Positions 1 through 8,011 of a stretch of 10,225 bases of DNA are shown here, one piece after another; the stretch's first letter is position 1; each line of letters starts with the position of its first letter. The notes under the pieces were generated by a model that was not told the DNA's origin, made no database searches, and saw nothing but the letters and a program-made list of their open reading frames with translations. Origin of the DNA: Mariprofundus sp. (GTDB lineage: Bacteria > Pseudomonadota > Zetaproteobacteria > Mariprofundales > Mariprofundaceae); contig JAJFLF010000305.1 in the NCBI GenBank assembly GCA_021772845.1, positions 1-10,225 on the forward strand, in the 5' to 3' direction. Position numbers and translations under genes: made by a program.

Positions 1-288
1 TAGATAGCTGCCATCATTCTTCTCAATCACCCCACCCTGCTCAATGATTATGTTTGTAATTTTCTGCCAGCTCACATCGTTAGTTTTGATCGCTGCAATC
101 GCATGCTGTTTACTGTTCTGGCTATCTCTCTCACTGCAGACACAATTGGGGGAATCAGGACAGCTTCGCAGCAATCCATGCTGCAGACCTATGTTTTCAG
201 GTTTCTTATGCGACTGAATCGCCATAACTACATAGACAAAAAGGCCGACCAGTAAGAGTACTGCGGCTAGAATTAAAAACAGTTTCAT
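1..288 (-). CDS. DUF1499 family protein, N-terminal part (runs off left edge)
   Basis: The frame is open from an ATG at 288 to the window edge, giving 96 residues with no stop, so the C-terminal part is missing. Residues 3-23 are a hydrophobic N-terminal segment (membrane anchor or uncleaved signal). The motif GLxxCPDSPNCVCS follows at about 38-52, then a region around GGVIEKNDGSYL at 85-96. The CPxSPNCVSS signature and the later 'xxDGYLHA' segment are what I know as hallmarks of DUF1499. The function of that family is not established. No clear Shine-Dalgarno sequence precedes the ATG, but no better start is visible. The gene is co-directional with the S4 gene, whose stop lies 54 nt upstream of this start. 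Confidence 0.8.
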   Translation of the reverse strand, partial: MKLFLILAAVLLLVGLFVYVVMAIQSHKKPENIGLQHGLLRSCPDSPNCVCSERDSQNSKQHAIAAIKTNDVSWQKITNIIIEQGGVIEKNDGSYL

Positions 289-342
289 CGTTTCAACAAG
301 CGCTTAAGAAATGCCATAAACTCAATAGATAAAACAAAGGTA

Positions 343-564
343 TCAACTTGCTGACTCAAGCTGGATGCATATTTTATCTTCGCCAAATGCCACAACATCA
401 CCTGAGACGATCTTTTTTCTCTTCTGTGTTTCAGGCCTTCCATTAAGCCAAACAAGGCTTTCAGAAATCACATGTTTTGCTTCACCACCACTGGAAACCA
501 GGCTTTCAAACTTCAGTAATTTATAAAGTTCAATTGGCTCTTCTGAAATGATAACTGTTCGCAT
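343..564 (-). CDS. Small S4-domain RNA-binding protein, YbcJ-like
   Basis: A 73-residue protein that is almost entirely one S4 RNA-binding domain. It has the pattern IELYKLLKFESLVxSGGEAKHVI (residues 11-33), then VWLNGRxETQKRKKIVxGDVV (38-58). This matches the family pattern in which an LLK helix, a SGxxAK turn and a V-NG-xETR-KK-I--GD loop form the RNA-binding L-shape. The length is close to E. coli YbcJ (about 70 aa), which is a stand-alone S4 protein. The target RNA is unknown. I chose the internal ATG at 564 because AGAGGT sits 7 nt upstream. An in-frame ATG at 594 would add ten residues that do not belong to the domain. The gene lies between the lipoprotein and DUF1499 genes on the same strand. 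Confidence 0.82.
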   Translation of the reverse strand: MRTVIISEEPIELYKLLKFESLVSSGGEAKHVISESLVWLNGRPETQKRKKIVSGDVVAFGEDKICIQLESAS

Positions 565-634
565 CCCGCGCACCTCTGTTCTTTTTATCAACATCAGGAA
601 CCCTATGTCTGTAACGCATGGGCCTTTCCTATGC

Positions 635-1228
635 CTATTTCTTAACTGGTTTCTTACCCTTTAAAAACGCACTTTTCCCGGAAGGCATTTTAATTTGTAA
701 CCACTCATTATCTTCTGGAGAGCGTTGCAAATCAAGCTCTACTCCACGCTTATAGCGCCCCACTCTTTTACTCTTAAGAGATGCTTCCGCACGTATATAA
801 TTATAACCCGCATAATTAAAACGCGCTCTATTTTTTACCCGTTTTGATCGTTTTGATATCACTTCAAGTAATGTTTGTTCAACCGTTTCCTCACGAATAA
901 CACCAGCCGTACTTTTCACATTGATATACAACGTCGTAAGTTTTTTGGTCTGGCTGGATAGTTGAAGCAGTCCTTCTAACTCACCATTTCTAAAGTTAAT
1001 GAGATAACCGTTCTCCTGATATTCAATGACATCCACGGAAAAATCTGTTGCTTTCATACTATGTTGCACAGAAGCCATGGCAGCATTCATGCTGACAGGC
1101 AAACTGTTCTCCACCCCTTTAAAGTTATCCACTACATACTCTGATACAGCACCGCCAACTGCAACTACTCCAGAACAGCCTGAGAGTAGAAGTATTATGG
1201 CACTGATCATCATGAATCGTTTCAACAT
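635..1228 (-). CDS. Outer-membrane-type lipoprotein: DUF3568-like plus C-terminal SH3-like domain
   Basis: A 197-residue predicted lipoprotein. A basic, hydrophobic signal peptide ends in the lipobox L15-S16-G17-C18, so Cys18 would be acylated. Serine at +2 argues for outer-membrane rather than inner-membrane retention. Residues about 30-130 (SEYVVDNFKGVENSLPVS..., then an amphipathic segment ending EVISKRSKR) resemble DUF3568 lipoproteins. Residues about 143-191 (AEASLKSKRVGRYKRGVELD...EWLQIKMPSGKSAFLKG) look like a bacterial SH3-type domain with its typical W-x-x-I/V and G-x-x-A/G-F-L/V strands. This implies contact with peptidoglycan or protein ligands, which is inference. The tail is lysine-rich. 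AGGA lies 7 nt before the ATG. The periplasmic role is unknown. Confidence 0.78.
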   Translation of the reverse strand: MLKRFMMISAIILLLSGCSGVVAVGGAVSEYVVDNFKGVENSLPVSMNAAMASVQHSMKATDFSVDVIEYQENGYLINFRNGELEGLLQLSSQTKKLTTLYINVKSTAGVIREETVEQTLLEVISKRSKRVKNRARFNYAGYNYIRAEASLKSKRVGRYKRGVELDLQRSPEDNEWLQIKMPSGKSAFLKGKKPVKK

Positions 1229-1253
1229 TTCACCATCCTAGAGAAGTTACCGG

Positions 1254-1281
1254 ATTAAAACATGATCCCTCACAAAATCAA
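1254..1281 (-). promoter_or_regulatory. Candidate sigma-70 promoter for the lipoprotein gene
   Basis: Read on the minus strand, TTGATT (1281-1276) and TTTAAT (1259-1254) are separated by 16 nt, close to the -35 and -10 consensus (4/6 and 5/6). A start near 1247 would leave a leader of about 20 nt that contains the AGGA ribosome binding site. This is a match by eye in AT-rich DNA, so it is only a candidate. Confidence 0.35.
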
Positions 1282-1306
1282 CGCGCCATCCGCTTATTAT
1301 AAGACA

Positions 1307-1768
1307 TTAAGCTGTAATAAAAGTAATTAAGTTTTCTTGAATCGCTTTTGCCTGTTGGTACTTATTATTCGATTTCAACACTTCTATGGCACATTCTGCC
1401 GTGCACAAACCCAGTTCTTTCTGATTACGCCGAAGCGTATAAATCGAAGCACAATCTGGCTCAAGCTTTACTTGCTTTAAATCTTTTAAATATGGACTGT
1501 GATTATATATTTTCTGTGCCTCTTGCCAGGTTCCATCAAGAATAATATAGCTATCAAATATTTCGTTAGCATGGATCGATTCACTCTCTTCTGATGGATA
1601 AACCAACGCCACCGATTCAGTTGCAATCTTCTTCAACAGTTGTGCATCAGGTGAAAGCCTATGCCATACATATACCTTGCAAGCATCTCCCATGACATCT
1701 GTAATAAGCGCAGCGGTATTTGTCTTTTTTTTGAGCTCTCGCTGGTGTGTTAACAGATAAATATTCAT
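1307..1768 (-). CDS. Short DTW-domain protein, probable tRNA-uridine aminocarboxypropyltransferase (TapT-like)
   Basis: A 153-residue protein carrying the DTW-domain signature: D78-G79-T80-W81 in IILDGTWQEAQKIY, followed by L..LKQVKL and the C-terminal YTLRRNQKELGLCTAE (110-125). An N-terminal MNIYLLTHQRELKKKTNT matches the 'LxTHxxExxKxTNT' region. Members such as E. coli TapT (YfiP) transfer the 3-amino-3-carboxypropyl group of S-adenosylmethionine to uridine in tRNA (acp3U). This copy is much shorter than E. coli TapT (over 220 aa) and lacks an N-terminal Cys cluster, as some short DTW proteins do. The start is uncertain. ATG at 1768 gives the family-like N-terminus but has no nearby ribosome site. 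An in-frame GTG at 1807 would add 13 residues. The function follows from the family. Confidence 0.8.
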   Translation of the reverse strand: MNIYLLTHQRELKKKTNTAALITDVMGDACKVYVWHRLSPDAQLLKKIATESVALVYPSEESESIHANEIFDSYIILDGTWQEAQKIYNHSPYLKDLKQVKLEPDCASIYTLRRNQKELGLCTAECAIEVLKSNNKYQQAKAIQENLITFITA

Positions 1769-1866
1769 AAGATAGCCGAGCTCATTATTCTCCCCTACAC
1801 CTCTCACCTATACACACCATGATCACAGTTAGAACCACCCGATCAGTCGTTTGTAGCTAAACAGGG

Positions 1867-3093
1867 TCAACTCCTCTTAACTAATACCTCGATAGTTTTC
1901 TTCACCCGCTGTTTTAAATAAGTCTCAACCACCTTGCGTACAGATGGAAAATGTTTGGCAATCATATTGAAATCCTCACGTGTCAATTCCATCAGTTCCA
2001 CATCATCATCTGCAGTGACTGTCGCAGTACGCACCCGATTGGTCAGTAAAGAGACTTCACCAAAGAATGAACCCGCTTCCAGCTGAGCAAGCTCAACATC
2101 TCTATCTGCATCACCTACTCTATTCATCGTAGTCACGTTCACACAGCCTGAACGGATAAGATAAAACGTGTCACCTTTAGCACCTTGTTCGACGATGATA
2201 TCTCCATGGTGAAAACGACGGACATTAAACTTTTCTGCCAGAGCCTTGCGAATTTTTAATGGCACACCCTCAAATAGCGGTGTCACAGCCAACACCCAGG
2301 CCAATACGCGCTGTCGATAAAAATCTTCAACTGTGTCAAGTATCTGAGGGTATTTAGCTACCCACTGCTCAAACGTTGTGCGCTCAATCATTAAAATGGA
2401 GCTATCCGTTTCGGTCACCGCGGTGTTTCTATGGTTTAAGTGAGACATAAAAGCATATTCACCAAAAAAATCACCTGCGTGGAAATGGCAATATACGCTC
2501 TTCTCACCACTCTTAAGCATCGTTTGCAAACACACCGTCCCCTTGCCTATCAGGTACAGGAATTCTCCCTTCTCCCCTTGCCTGTAAATAGTTTGTTGAG
2601 CTGAAAACTCTTTTAACTCCAGCGAATCCATAAAAGCGTTCAATTCTTCACCTGAAAGCCCTGAAAGCAGTGGTGTAGGCACCATGGAAGGCCTAAGCTG
2701 TGCATCCTCTAACCAATAAGCAGTTTCGCTAGGCTCCTCAAAAAAATCGGCTTCATCTGAACCTGTAGCCCACTGCTCACCACGCTCAGAAGAGAGTTCC
2801 TGCAATTTCTGATTAATCTCCTCACTACTCGGGTCAATGCGTCGAATAATTTTATTGATAGAAATAGCCTGTACAACAAAACCATTTTCAGCATATTGAG
2901 AAGCGATCTTAATATAATCGGCAATTGCTCCTCTGTTATCACCCGTCCTTTGTTTCATCTCAGCAAGTTTAATAAAAGAACGGATATCCGCAGGCTGCTG
3001 TTGATGGATATCCATATAACAGTCACGGGCAGAGGTATAATCCCCCTTTAAAAGGGCTTTTATGGCTCTATTTTTCAATTCAGAGAGTGGCAT
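1867..3093 (-). CDS. TPR protein with two cyclic-nucleotide-binding-type (CAP_ED) domains
   Basis: A 408-residue, apparently cytoplasmic protein. Residues about 5-100 form TPR-like helical pairs (A.KALLKGDYTSARDCYMDIHQQQP; IKLAEMKQRTGDNRGAIADY). A polar acidic linker (about 105-130) follows. The first cNMP-type beta-roll spans about 140-250, with F210-G211-E212 and R222. The second spans about 270-385, with F344-G345-E346 and an R353/R355 pair before TATV. The FGE...R pattern is the phosphate-binding cassette, best preserved in the second domain, so cAMP or cGMP binding is plausible but unproven. I see no HTH, kinase or cyclase output domain, so it may act through TPR-mediated protein contacts. 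AGGTGGGA precedes the ATG. The M48 gene stop lies 172 nt upstream, so it may have its own promoter. Confidence 0.88.
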   Translation of the reverse strand: MPLSELKNRAIKALLKGDYTSARDCYMDIHQQQPADIRSFIKLAEMKQRTGDNRGAIADYIKIASQYAENGFVVQAISINKIIRRIDPSSEEINQKLQELSSERGEQWATGSDEADFFEEPSETAYWLEDAQLRPSMVPTPLLSGLSGEELNAFMDSLELKEFSAQQTIYRQGEKGEFLYLIGKGTVCLQTMLKSGEKSVYCHFHAGDFFGEYAFMSHLNHRNTAVTETDSSILMIERTTFEQWVAKYPQILDTVEDFYRQRVLAWVLAVTPLFEGVPLKIRKALAEKFNVRRFHHGDIIVEQGAKGDTFYLIRSGCVNVTTMNRVGDADRDVELAQLEAGSFFGEVSLLTNRVRTATVTADDDVELMELTREDFNMIAKHFPSVRKVVETYLKQRVKKTIEVLVKRS

Positions 3094-3265
3094 TCAATCA
3101 TCCCACCTTTGCATGATTTTTTTCAGGTGTAATAGGAGAATTCTGTTTCAATACGTTTCATCCCCTTAGTGAATTTCTGAGCAAGCGTAGAGTGATGTAA
3201 ATAGAATCACTGCGCAATTACTAACTATAGCAAAATCTGTGCCTGTATCGGTATCGTTTCAATTT
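3094..3265 (-). other. Intergenic region with a small inverted repeat
   Basis: This 172-nt gap lies between the M48 stop and the cNMP-protein start. It contains the perfect 6-bp inverted repeat AGTGAT/ATCACT (3191-3196 and 3206-3211) with a 9-nt spacer. No U-run follows on the minus strand, so it is not a classical terminator. An operator-like role ahead of the cNMP gene is possible but unsupported. I see no convincing -35/-10 pair. Confidence 0.25.
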
Positions 3266-5191
3266 TCAAATAATCATCTGGGGCATAGGCACATCCAGCG
3301 CATCAGCGATCACTCTTACAAGCTCTATTTCTACAACTCGGGTTTGACCATCCGCAAGCACGGTAATAACACAGGACTTCAACAGTCTGCGTTTTAGCTC
3401 CGGAGATGCCCGCTCCGCCTTTTTCAGTGCCTCATCAAGTGCCTGTATTTGATCCTTTATGAGAACCGGCATGTCTGGCATAGGCCCGTCACTAAAAGCG
3501 GACATCGCAAACTCATATGTCCTGACAGGTTTTTCGTGCCTGCCATGATCGATCAATAACACAACAATCTCTGCCACATGATCAATAATATCTTCCGGTA
3601 TATCAAAACAGACTTTAAGCGGCTTTGCCTTCAAAAATGTTGGATAGAGATGACGCAACAACATGCGCTGCATCATATACTCAAACAGTCCACTCTTATG
3701 ATCATCAGCTCGCATCAAGATGCGGATACATCTGCGAAACGTGTCAAATTGATTTCTGGATAACGATTTCAAGGCTGGCATCAACATCTCAAGCAGAGGT
3801 AACCTCAGCTCAGCATCAAGTTTTGCCACTAAAGGCTGAATATCCAGTAACTCCCGAAACACAGAAGCATCTGCCTGCTTCTGCAACTGATTCAGTTGAA
3901 GAGTCCTGATGTTTGATTCGCTATCCAATAACAGCGCATACATTACAGCACGCGCAGTGAAAGAATCATGTGCAAAGTCGCTCAGCCGCTTTGGTATGCG
4001 AAGCAATATGTTGCGTGCATGTTGTAAGTTCTGTTCATCAGGCCTGCCAATGGACGCCATCAGAGCATCGGCACTGGCCACAAGCCCGGTGGAGACACCT
4101 TGTCTTACTTCTAATGCGTGAACGGCTTCGTGCATCACATCAGCAGATCGCTTTGCAGATGCCAGTGCTTTAATCTGACCATTAAAACCTGGTTGCAGGC
4201 GTTGGATCCGTTCAAGCAGAGGTGGATGTGTCGCCCACCAATCTTTATTCTCCCACGACTTCACCGCATTACAAAAAAAGAAGTGGCTCGTCTGCTGCGT
4301 AGCTGCATGATTGATACGCGAGCCACGCTTATAACCACCAATCACTTTCAACGCGCCTGCAATGCCCTCTGGATTACGTGTAAATTGCACTGCTGCAGCA
4401 TCTGCAAGAAATTCTCGTTGGCGAGATACTGCCCGTTTAATCATATCTGCAAAAACAGATCCAATCGTACCCACCATAAATATCATAAAACCAATCAAGA
4501 CAATGGCAGGATGTGTACCGCGTTCCCGACTATGATGATGTGAACTTCCTCTGGCTGTCATCATGACAATACCGCAATCTGAGATCAGCGTAATACCATA
4601 CAATAGCCCCATCAATCGCATTTTCAGACTGATATCACCATTGAGAATATGGCTGAACTCATGAGCTATCACCCCCTGCAACTCATCACGGCTTAACAAC
4701 TCCACTGCCCCCTGACTTACCGTGATCACAGCATCACGTGGACCAAATCCAGCTGCAAATGCGTTAATTCCAGACTGTGCTATGAGATATACCGGAGGCA
4801 CAGGCATACCAGATGCTATTGCCATCTCTTCTACAATATTGAGCAAACGGGAAAGCAGCGCATCAGCTGAATTGGATGGAACAGGTTCAGCGGCAAGCAT
4901 TTGTGCAACAGCTACACCACCGCCCCGTTTCAACTGATGGGTACGATAGAAACTACCCGAGGCCACAAGTATGATCGTGATACCGGTAATCCACAGAAAA
5001 CGATCCATATCCCAAAATTCACGAATAAACCATCCTGTTTGTTGCGCCATGAATATTTGAGTTAGGAACAGACCAACTGTAACTGCCAGATAGACAGATA
5101 ATATAATCAATATGACTGCGCAGATAAACATTATCACCAATATGGCCGTATTGCGTTTGGCTTGCTCCTGCTGGGCAAAAAAATCGTTCAT
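3266..5191 (-). CDS. HtpX-like M48 membrane metallopeptidase with long C-terminal extension
   Basis: A 641-residue zinc protease. Membrane segments are predicted at about 15-47, 66-82, 190-212 and 228-247. The catalytic motif H177-E178-F179-S180-H181 lies in GVIAHEFSHILNGD. The third zinc ligand is probably E260 in SRQREFLADAAAVQF, with the family's NAFAAG segment at 143-148. HtpX proteins (about 290 aa) degrade damaged membrane proteins with the active site facing the cytoplasm. Here about 340 residues follow the usual end. They are largely helical, and the last 60 (LKSCVITVLADGQTRVVEIE LVRVIADAL) resemble a TerB-like module. Another HExxH (H354-E355-A356-V357-H358) lies in this extension. 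AAGG is upstream of the ATG. It sits 129 nt downstream of lemA, the usual partner of such M48 genes, so it is likely co-transcribed. Substrates are unknown. Confidence 0.92.
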   Translation of the reverse strand: MNDFFAQQEQAKRNTAILVIMFICAVILIILSVYLAVTVGLFLTQIFMAQQTGWFIREFWDMDRFLWITGITIILVASGSFYRTHQLKRGGGVAVAQMLAAEPVPSNSADALLSRLLNIVEEMAIASGMPVPPVYLIAQSGINAFAAGFGPRDAVITVSQGAVELLSRDELQGVIAHEFSHILNGDISLKMRLMGLLYGITLISDCGIVMMTARGSSHHHSRERGTHPAIVLIGFMIFMVGTIGSVFADMIKRAVSRQREFLADAAAVQFTRNPEGIAGALKVIGGYKRGSRINHAATQQTSHFFFCNAVKSWENKDWWATHPPLLERIQRLQPGFNGQIKALASAKRSADVMHEAVHALEVRQGVSTGLVASADALMASIGRPDEQNLQHARNILLRIPKRLSDFAHDSFTARAVMYALLLDSESNIRTLQLNQLQKQADASVFRELLDIQPLVAKLDAELRLPLLEMLMPALKSLSRNQFDTFRRCIRILMRADDHKSGLFEYMMQRMLLRHLYPTFLKAKPLKVCFDIPEDIIDHVAEIVVLLIDHGRHEKPVRTYEFAMSAFSDGPMPDMPVLIKDQIQALDEALKKAERASPELKRRLLKSCVITVLADGQTRVVEIELVRVIADALDVPMPQMII

Positions 5192-5226
5192 CGTGAAGAA
5201 CCTTTCACAGAAAGATCACGGCCCAG

Positions 5227-5257
5227 ATAAGAGCGAACTGCATCAGCAGTCGCTTAT
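5227..5257 (-). other. Strong imperfect hairpin in the lemA-M48 intercistronic gap
   Basis: On the minus-strand transcript, AGCGACTGC (5254-5246) pairs with GCAGTTCGCT (5241-5232) around a TGAT loop, with one bulged U. Flanking ATAAG/CTTAT (5257-5253 and 5231-5227) can extend the stem with a second bulge. No U-tract follows, so it is not a Rho-independent terminator. It may be an mRNA-processing or stability element that sets the lemA:M48 ratio, which is inference. Confidence 0.5.
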
Positions 5258-5320
5258 GTGGGTTCATCAGTGTTTAGTCTCATCAGAGAAACGCATCAAC
5301 ATATAAGAAGATCAAGAAAA

Positions 5321-5908
5321 CTAAAAACTAATTTTCGGAGCCTGCTTTGTAGCTACATCCTCAATCTTCCATAGCACTGCTTGTTTGAAACCGAAGGAGC
5401 CGGCAAACAGCAGATCGGGAAACGTTTCCCGTTGTGTATTGTACACCATCACTTCATCATTATAGGCCTGACGCGCAAAGGAGATGCGGTTCTCGGTTGA
5501 ACTCAACTCTTCCGACAGCTGTGCCATGGTTTGATCTGCTTTCAGATCAGGATAGTCCTCCATCACCGCATTAAGATTTAACAAAGCACCTCCGAGTGCT
5601 GCTTCAGCCCCCATCAGTGATTTCATTGCAGCACCATCACCTGGATTCCGACTTGCTCCCTTCATTGCAGCCATCGCCTGATTACGTGCTTCGGTTACTT
5701 GTTGCAAGGTCTCATGCTCATGTTTCAAATATGCTTTGGCCGTCTCGACCAAGTTTGGAATCAAATCATAGCGTCGTTTCAGCTGCACATCGATCTGTGA
5801 AAAAGCATTTTTGAAACGATTTTTATATTGCACCAGACGGTTGTAAATCAATACAACATAAAAAATAAGAAATAAAATCACAGCCAAAATAATCAATGAA
5901 GTTGTCAT
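5321..5908 (-). CDS. lemA: LemA family membrane-anchored protein
   Basis: A 195-residue protein with one N-terminal membrane helix (about 3-23) followed by a long helical domain. Family hallmarks are present: QIDVQLKRRYDLIPNLVETAK (about 41-61), QQVTEARNQA, and the C-terminal EELSSTENRISFARQAYNDEV, then YN and FP. LemA proteins are short helical-bundle membrane proteins of unclear biochemical role that are repeatedly found next to M48 or TPM-domain genes. I chose the ATG at 5908 because GGAGG lies 5 nt upstream and the protein then begins directly with the membrane helix. An in-frame upstream start at 5977 would add 23 atypical residues. It is the first gene of a probable lemA-M48 unit, read divergently from the hybrid kinase. 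Confidence 0.93.
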   Translation of the reverse strand: MTTSLIILAVILFLIFYVVLIYNRLVQYKNRFKNAFSQIDVQLKRRYDLIPNLVETAKAYLKHEHETLQQVTEARNQAMAAMKGASRNPGDGAAMKSLMGAEAALGGALLNLNAVMEDYPDLKADQTMAQLSEELSSTENRISFARQAYNDEVMVYNTQRETFPDLLFAGSFGFKQAVLWKIEDVATKQAPKISF

Positions 5909-6040
5909 GAGAACCTCCGCATGTCTCTTTTCATGCATACAATAAAGCAGGAGACCCGCGGCAGCAAATGGCGGCACAATGATAGAAAATAACTAAACCC
6001 TATTTCTTAGCATGCCCTGCAAATGCAATCTATGCTTTAT

Positions 6041-6065
6041 ATTATAATATAGTTTGACTATATTA
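6041..6065. promoter_or_regulatory. Divergent control region: perfect 9-bp dyad overlapping a TATAAT palindrome
   Basis: Between lemA and the hybrid kinase, TAATATAGT (6045-6053) and ACTATATTA (6057-6065) form a perfect inverted repeat with a 3-nt spacer. It overlaps ATTATAAT (6041-6048), which contains a TATAAT -10 element on both strands. The -35 partners are poor on both sides, so activator-dependent transcription or a repressor operator is plausible. The dyad could serve both lemA (leader about 125 nt) and the kinase (leader about 50 nt). The assignment is inferred; the repeat itself is directly visible. Confidence 0.5.
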
Positions 6066-6103
6066 AATCTGTTCAGCTTTGCTGATTGGCAGGAGCCTAA
6101 TCT

Positions 6104-7957
6104 ATGGATCAAGTTCAAATGCATCACACACTTCGAAAGGATCTTATCAAAGACGTTCTCATCTGGTCTGGGTATTTCCTTACCGTTCTTGCTATCACCT
6201 TCGTTCTTCTGCTGGATAATCTGGTGCACTATATGGTTTCCGAGATGGCTGAAACCCGTATGCGTTATCAGATTGAAGAATTTTCTAAACACTTGAGTGA
6301 GGGAGATACAAGCAGTATTACTGAAGAATCAGAAGCACTGATTCAGGATGGGAGTATTACCGGTATTATACTGGTAGATGCATCAGGCTTACTGGCACAG
6401 ATTGCAATCAAAGATGGTAAGCCTCCCAGCCTTAATATTTCTCCTGACATGAATGCACAACAACTAAGAGAAGCTGTCGAGGGTCAAAGTAACCTCATGC
6501 TTTTTTCGGCTAAAATCCCCGGCCATACAGGTTCACTGGTATTAATTCTTGATAAAAACCCGGTATTAAGGGCCATTTATGCATCAACGGCAGGAACGGT
6601 GCTGGTGCTTTTTTTCTTCCTCGCGGTCTCGATACTCGTACTGCATTTTTCCTTACGAAAACATCTCATTGAACCGATTGATGATATCAGGCACATCATG
6701 CGAGATGATTTAAACCAGAAAGATAAAGCCAAATTAATGAGCCACCTGCCAGATGAAGTTGCAGTACTGGCAAAATGTTATGAGGAAAACAATCAGGCCC
6801 ATCTGCTGATGGAAAGACAGTTCCATCAAGCACAGAAGATGGAAGCGATCGGTACACTGGTCGGGGGTATTGCTCACGACTTCAACAATACGCTGGCAGG
6901 CATTACCGGCAACCTCTATCTGACTAAACGGGCAACACAGGATCTGCCTGATGTGCTGGAAAAACTTGATCGCATTGAAAAGCTTACACATCGATCATCT
7001 GAGACGGTAAAAAACCTGCTTACCTTTGCCCATAAAACCCGAGTAGAAGCAGCTCCAGTGTTGCTTGGCCCCTTTATCAAAGAGGCAATTAAACTAAACC
7101 GTGTGTCCGTGCCCGAAAATGTGAGGCTTGAATATGATGTAAGCAAGGAAGACCTGGTCGTTTACAGTGATGCATCTCAATTGCATCAGGTGCTTTTTAA
7201 CCTTATTTACAATGCGTTTCATGCCACTGAAGGTCAGCAAGATCAAAGTATTTCCGTGACAGTTGCAAAATACAATGCTGATGACGCCTTTCAGCAGAAA
7301 CATGATTGCAGTGCTGAGCATTTTGCCAAAATCAGTGTCAGTGATAACGGTAATGGTATCGCCGAATCAGATTTACCTCATATTTTCGAGCCCTTTTTCA
7401 CCACCAAAGAAGTTGGTAAAGGCACCGGATTGGGGTTAGCCATGGTCTATGGCTCAATCACCGGTCAGAATGGCGTGGTCGAGGTAGAATCAACTCCGGG
7501 CATTGGTACAGAGTTGCATATCTATCTGCCTCTCATTGATGCAGAAGCGGAGACCATTCCAATAGTTGAAAACGTGGCTGCGCCGGGTCGTGGTGAATGC
7601 ATACTGCTGGCTGATGATGAAGAGAGCCTACTGATTGCGACCTGCGAAGTACTGGAGAGTTTGGGTTATAAAGTATTCACTGCTATGGATGGTCAACAGG
7701 CCGTAGACATATATAAATCACACAAGGATGAAATAGACCTCGTACTTCTCGATATCGTTATGCCCAAGTTGGGTGGTATTTTGGCAGCACACAAAATAAA
7801 AGAATTAAATCCTTTGGTCAGGGTGATGTTTGTTACCGGTTATGATGATAAGTCTTTTTCCAGTGAAGGAGATATGGAACGCGATGTTCCTGTGATTCAT
7901 AAACCCTATGCTATTGAAGACTTAAGCAATAAGATCCGCCAACAGTTGGATGTCTGA
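6104..7957 (+). CDS. Hybrid sensor histidine kinase / response regulator
   Basis: A 617-residue inner-membrane kinase. Membrane helices lie at about 17-40 and 160-182 and enclose a periplasmic sensor of about 120 residues that I cannot assign to a named domain. A HAMP-like or linker stretch (about 183-235) follows. The H-box is IAHDFNNTLAG with phospho-accepting H258. The N-box has HQVLFNLIYNA (361-371), G1 is DNGNG (414-418), the F-box is about 428-432, and G2 is GKGTGLGL (438-445). The receiver (about 498-617) has acidic D504/D505, phospho-acceptor D550, T578 and K600-P601, so it appears active. There is no DNA-binding output, so the phosphate probably passes to an unlinked partner. AGGAG lies 8 nt before the ATG. 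The gene is divergent from lemA. A 58-codon gene follows 54 nt downstream. Confidence 0.95.
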   Translation: MDQVQMHHTLRKDLIKDVLIWSGYFLTVLAITFVLLLDNLVHYMVSEMAETRMRYQIEEFSKHLSEGDTSSITEESEALIQDGSITGIILVDASGLLAQIAIKDGKPPSLNISPDMNAQQLREAVEGQSNLMLFSAKIPGHTGSLVLILDKNPVLRAIYASTAGTVLVLFFFLAVSILVLHFSLRKHLIEPIDDIRHIMRDDLNQKDKAKLMSHLPDEVAVLAKCYEENNQAHLLMERQFHQAQKMEAIGTLVGGIAHDFNNTLAGITGNLYLTKRATQDLPDVLEKLDRIEKLTHRSSETVKNLLTFAHKTRVEAAPVLLGPFIKEAIKLNRVSVPENVRLEYDVSKEDLVVYSDASQLHQVLFNLIYNAFHATEGQQDQSISVTVAKYNADDAFQQKHDCSAEHFAKISVSDNGNGIAESDLPHIFEPFFTTKEVGKGTGLGLAMVYGSITGQNGVVEVESTPGIGTELHIYLPLIDAEAETIPIVENVAAPGRGECILLADDEESLLIATCEVLESLGYKVFTAMDGQQAVDIYKSHKDEIDLVLLDIVMPKLGGILAAHKIKELNPLVRVMFVTGYDDKSFSSEGDMERDVPVIHKPYAIEDLSNKIRQQLDV

Positions 7958-8011
7958 CACTATGGTGTTTTCTTGCAACCTTCTACTGTCGACTGACTTA
8001 AAGGAGCATCC

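Noticed and set aside
608..645. GCATGGG...CCTATGC hairpin after the lipoprotein stop
   Set aside because: It pairs well only as plus-strand RNA (G-U wobble). On the coding minus strand it has a mismatch and no U-tract.
3191..3211. AGTGAT/ATCACT repeat as a terminator or CRP site
   Set aside because: There is no U-run for a terminator, and the TGTGA-N6-TCACA pattern and spacing of CRP are not met.
4118..4543. 141-codon plus-strand frame opposite the M48 gene
   Set aside because: It is antisense to a clearly conserved protease. It has no ribosome site and an odd composition rich in Cys, Arg and His.
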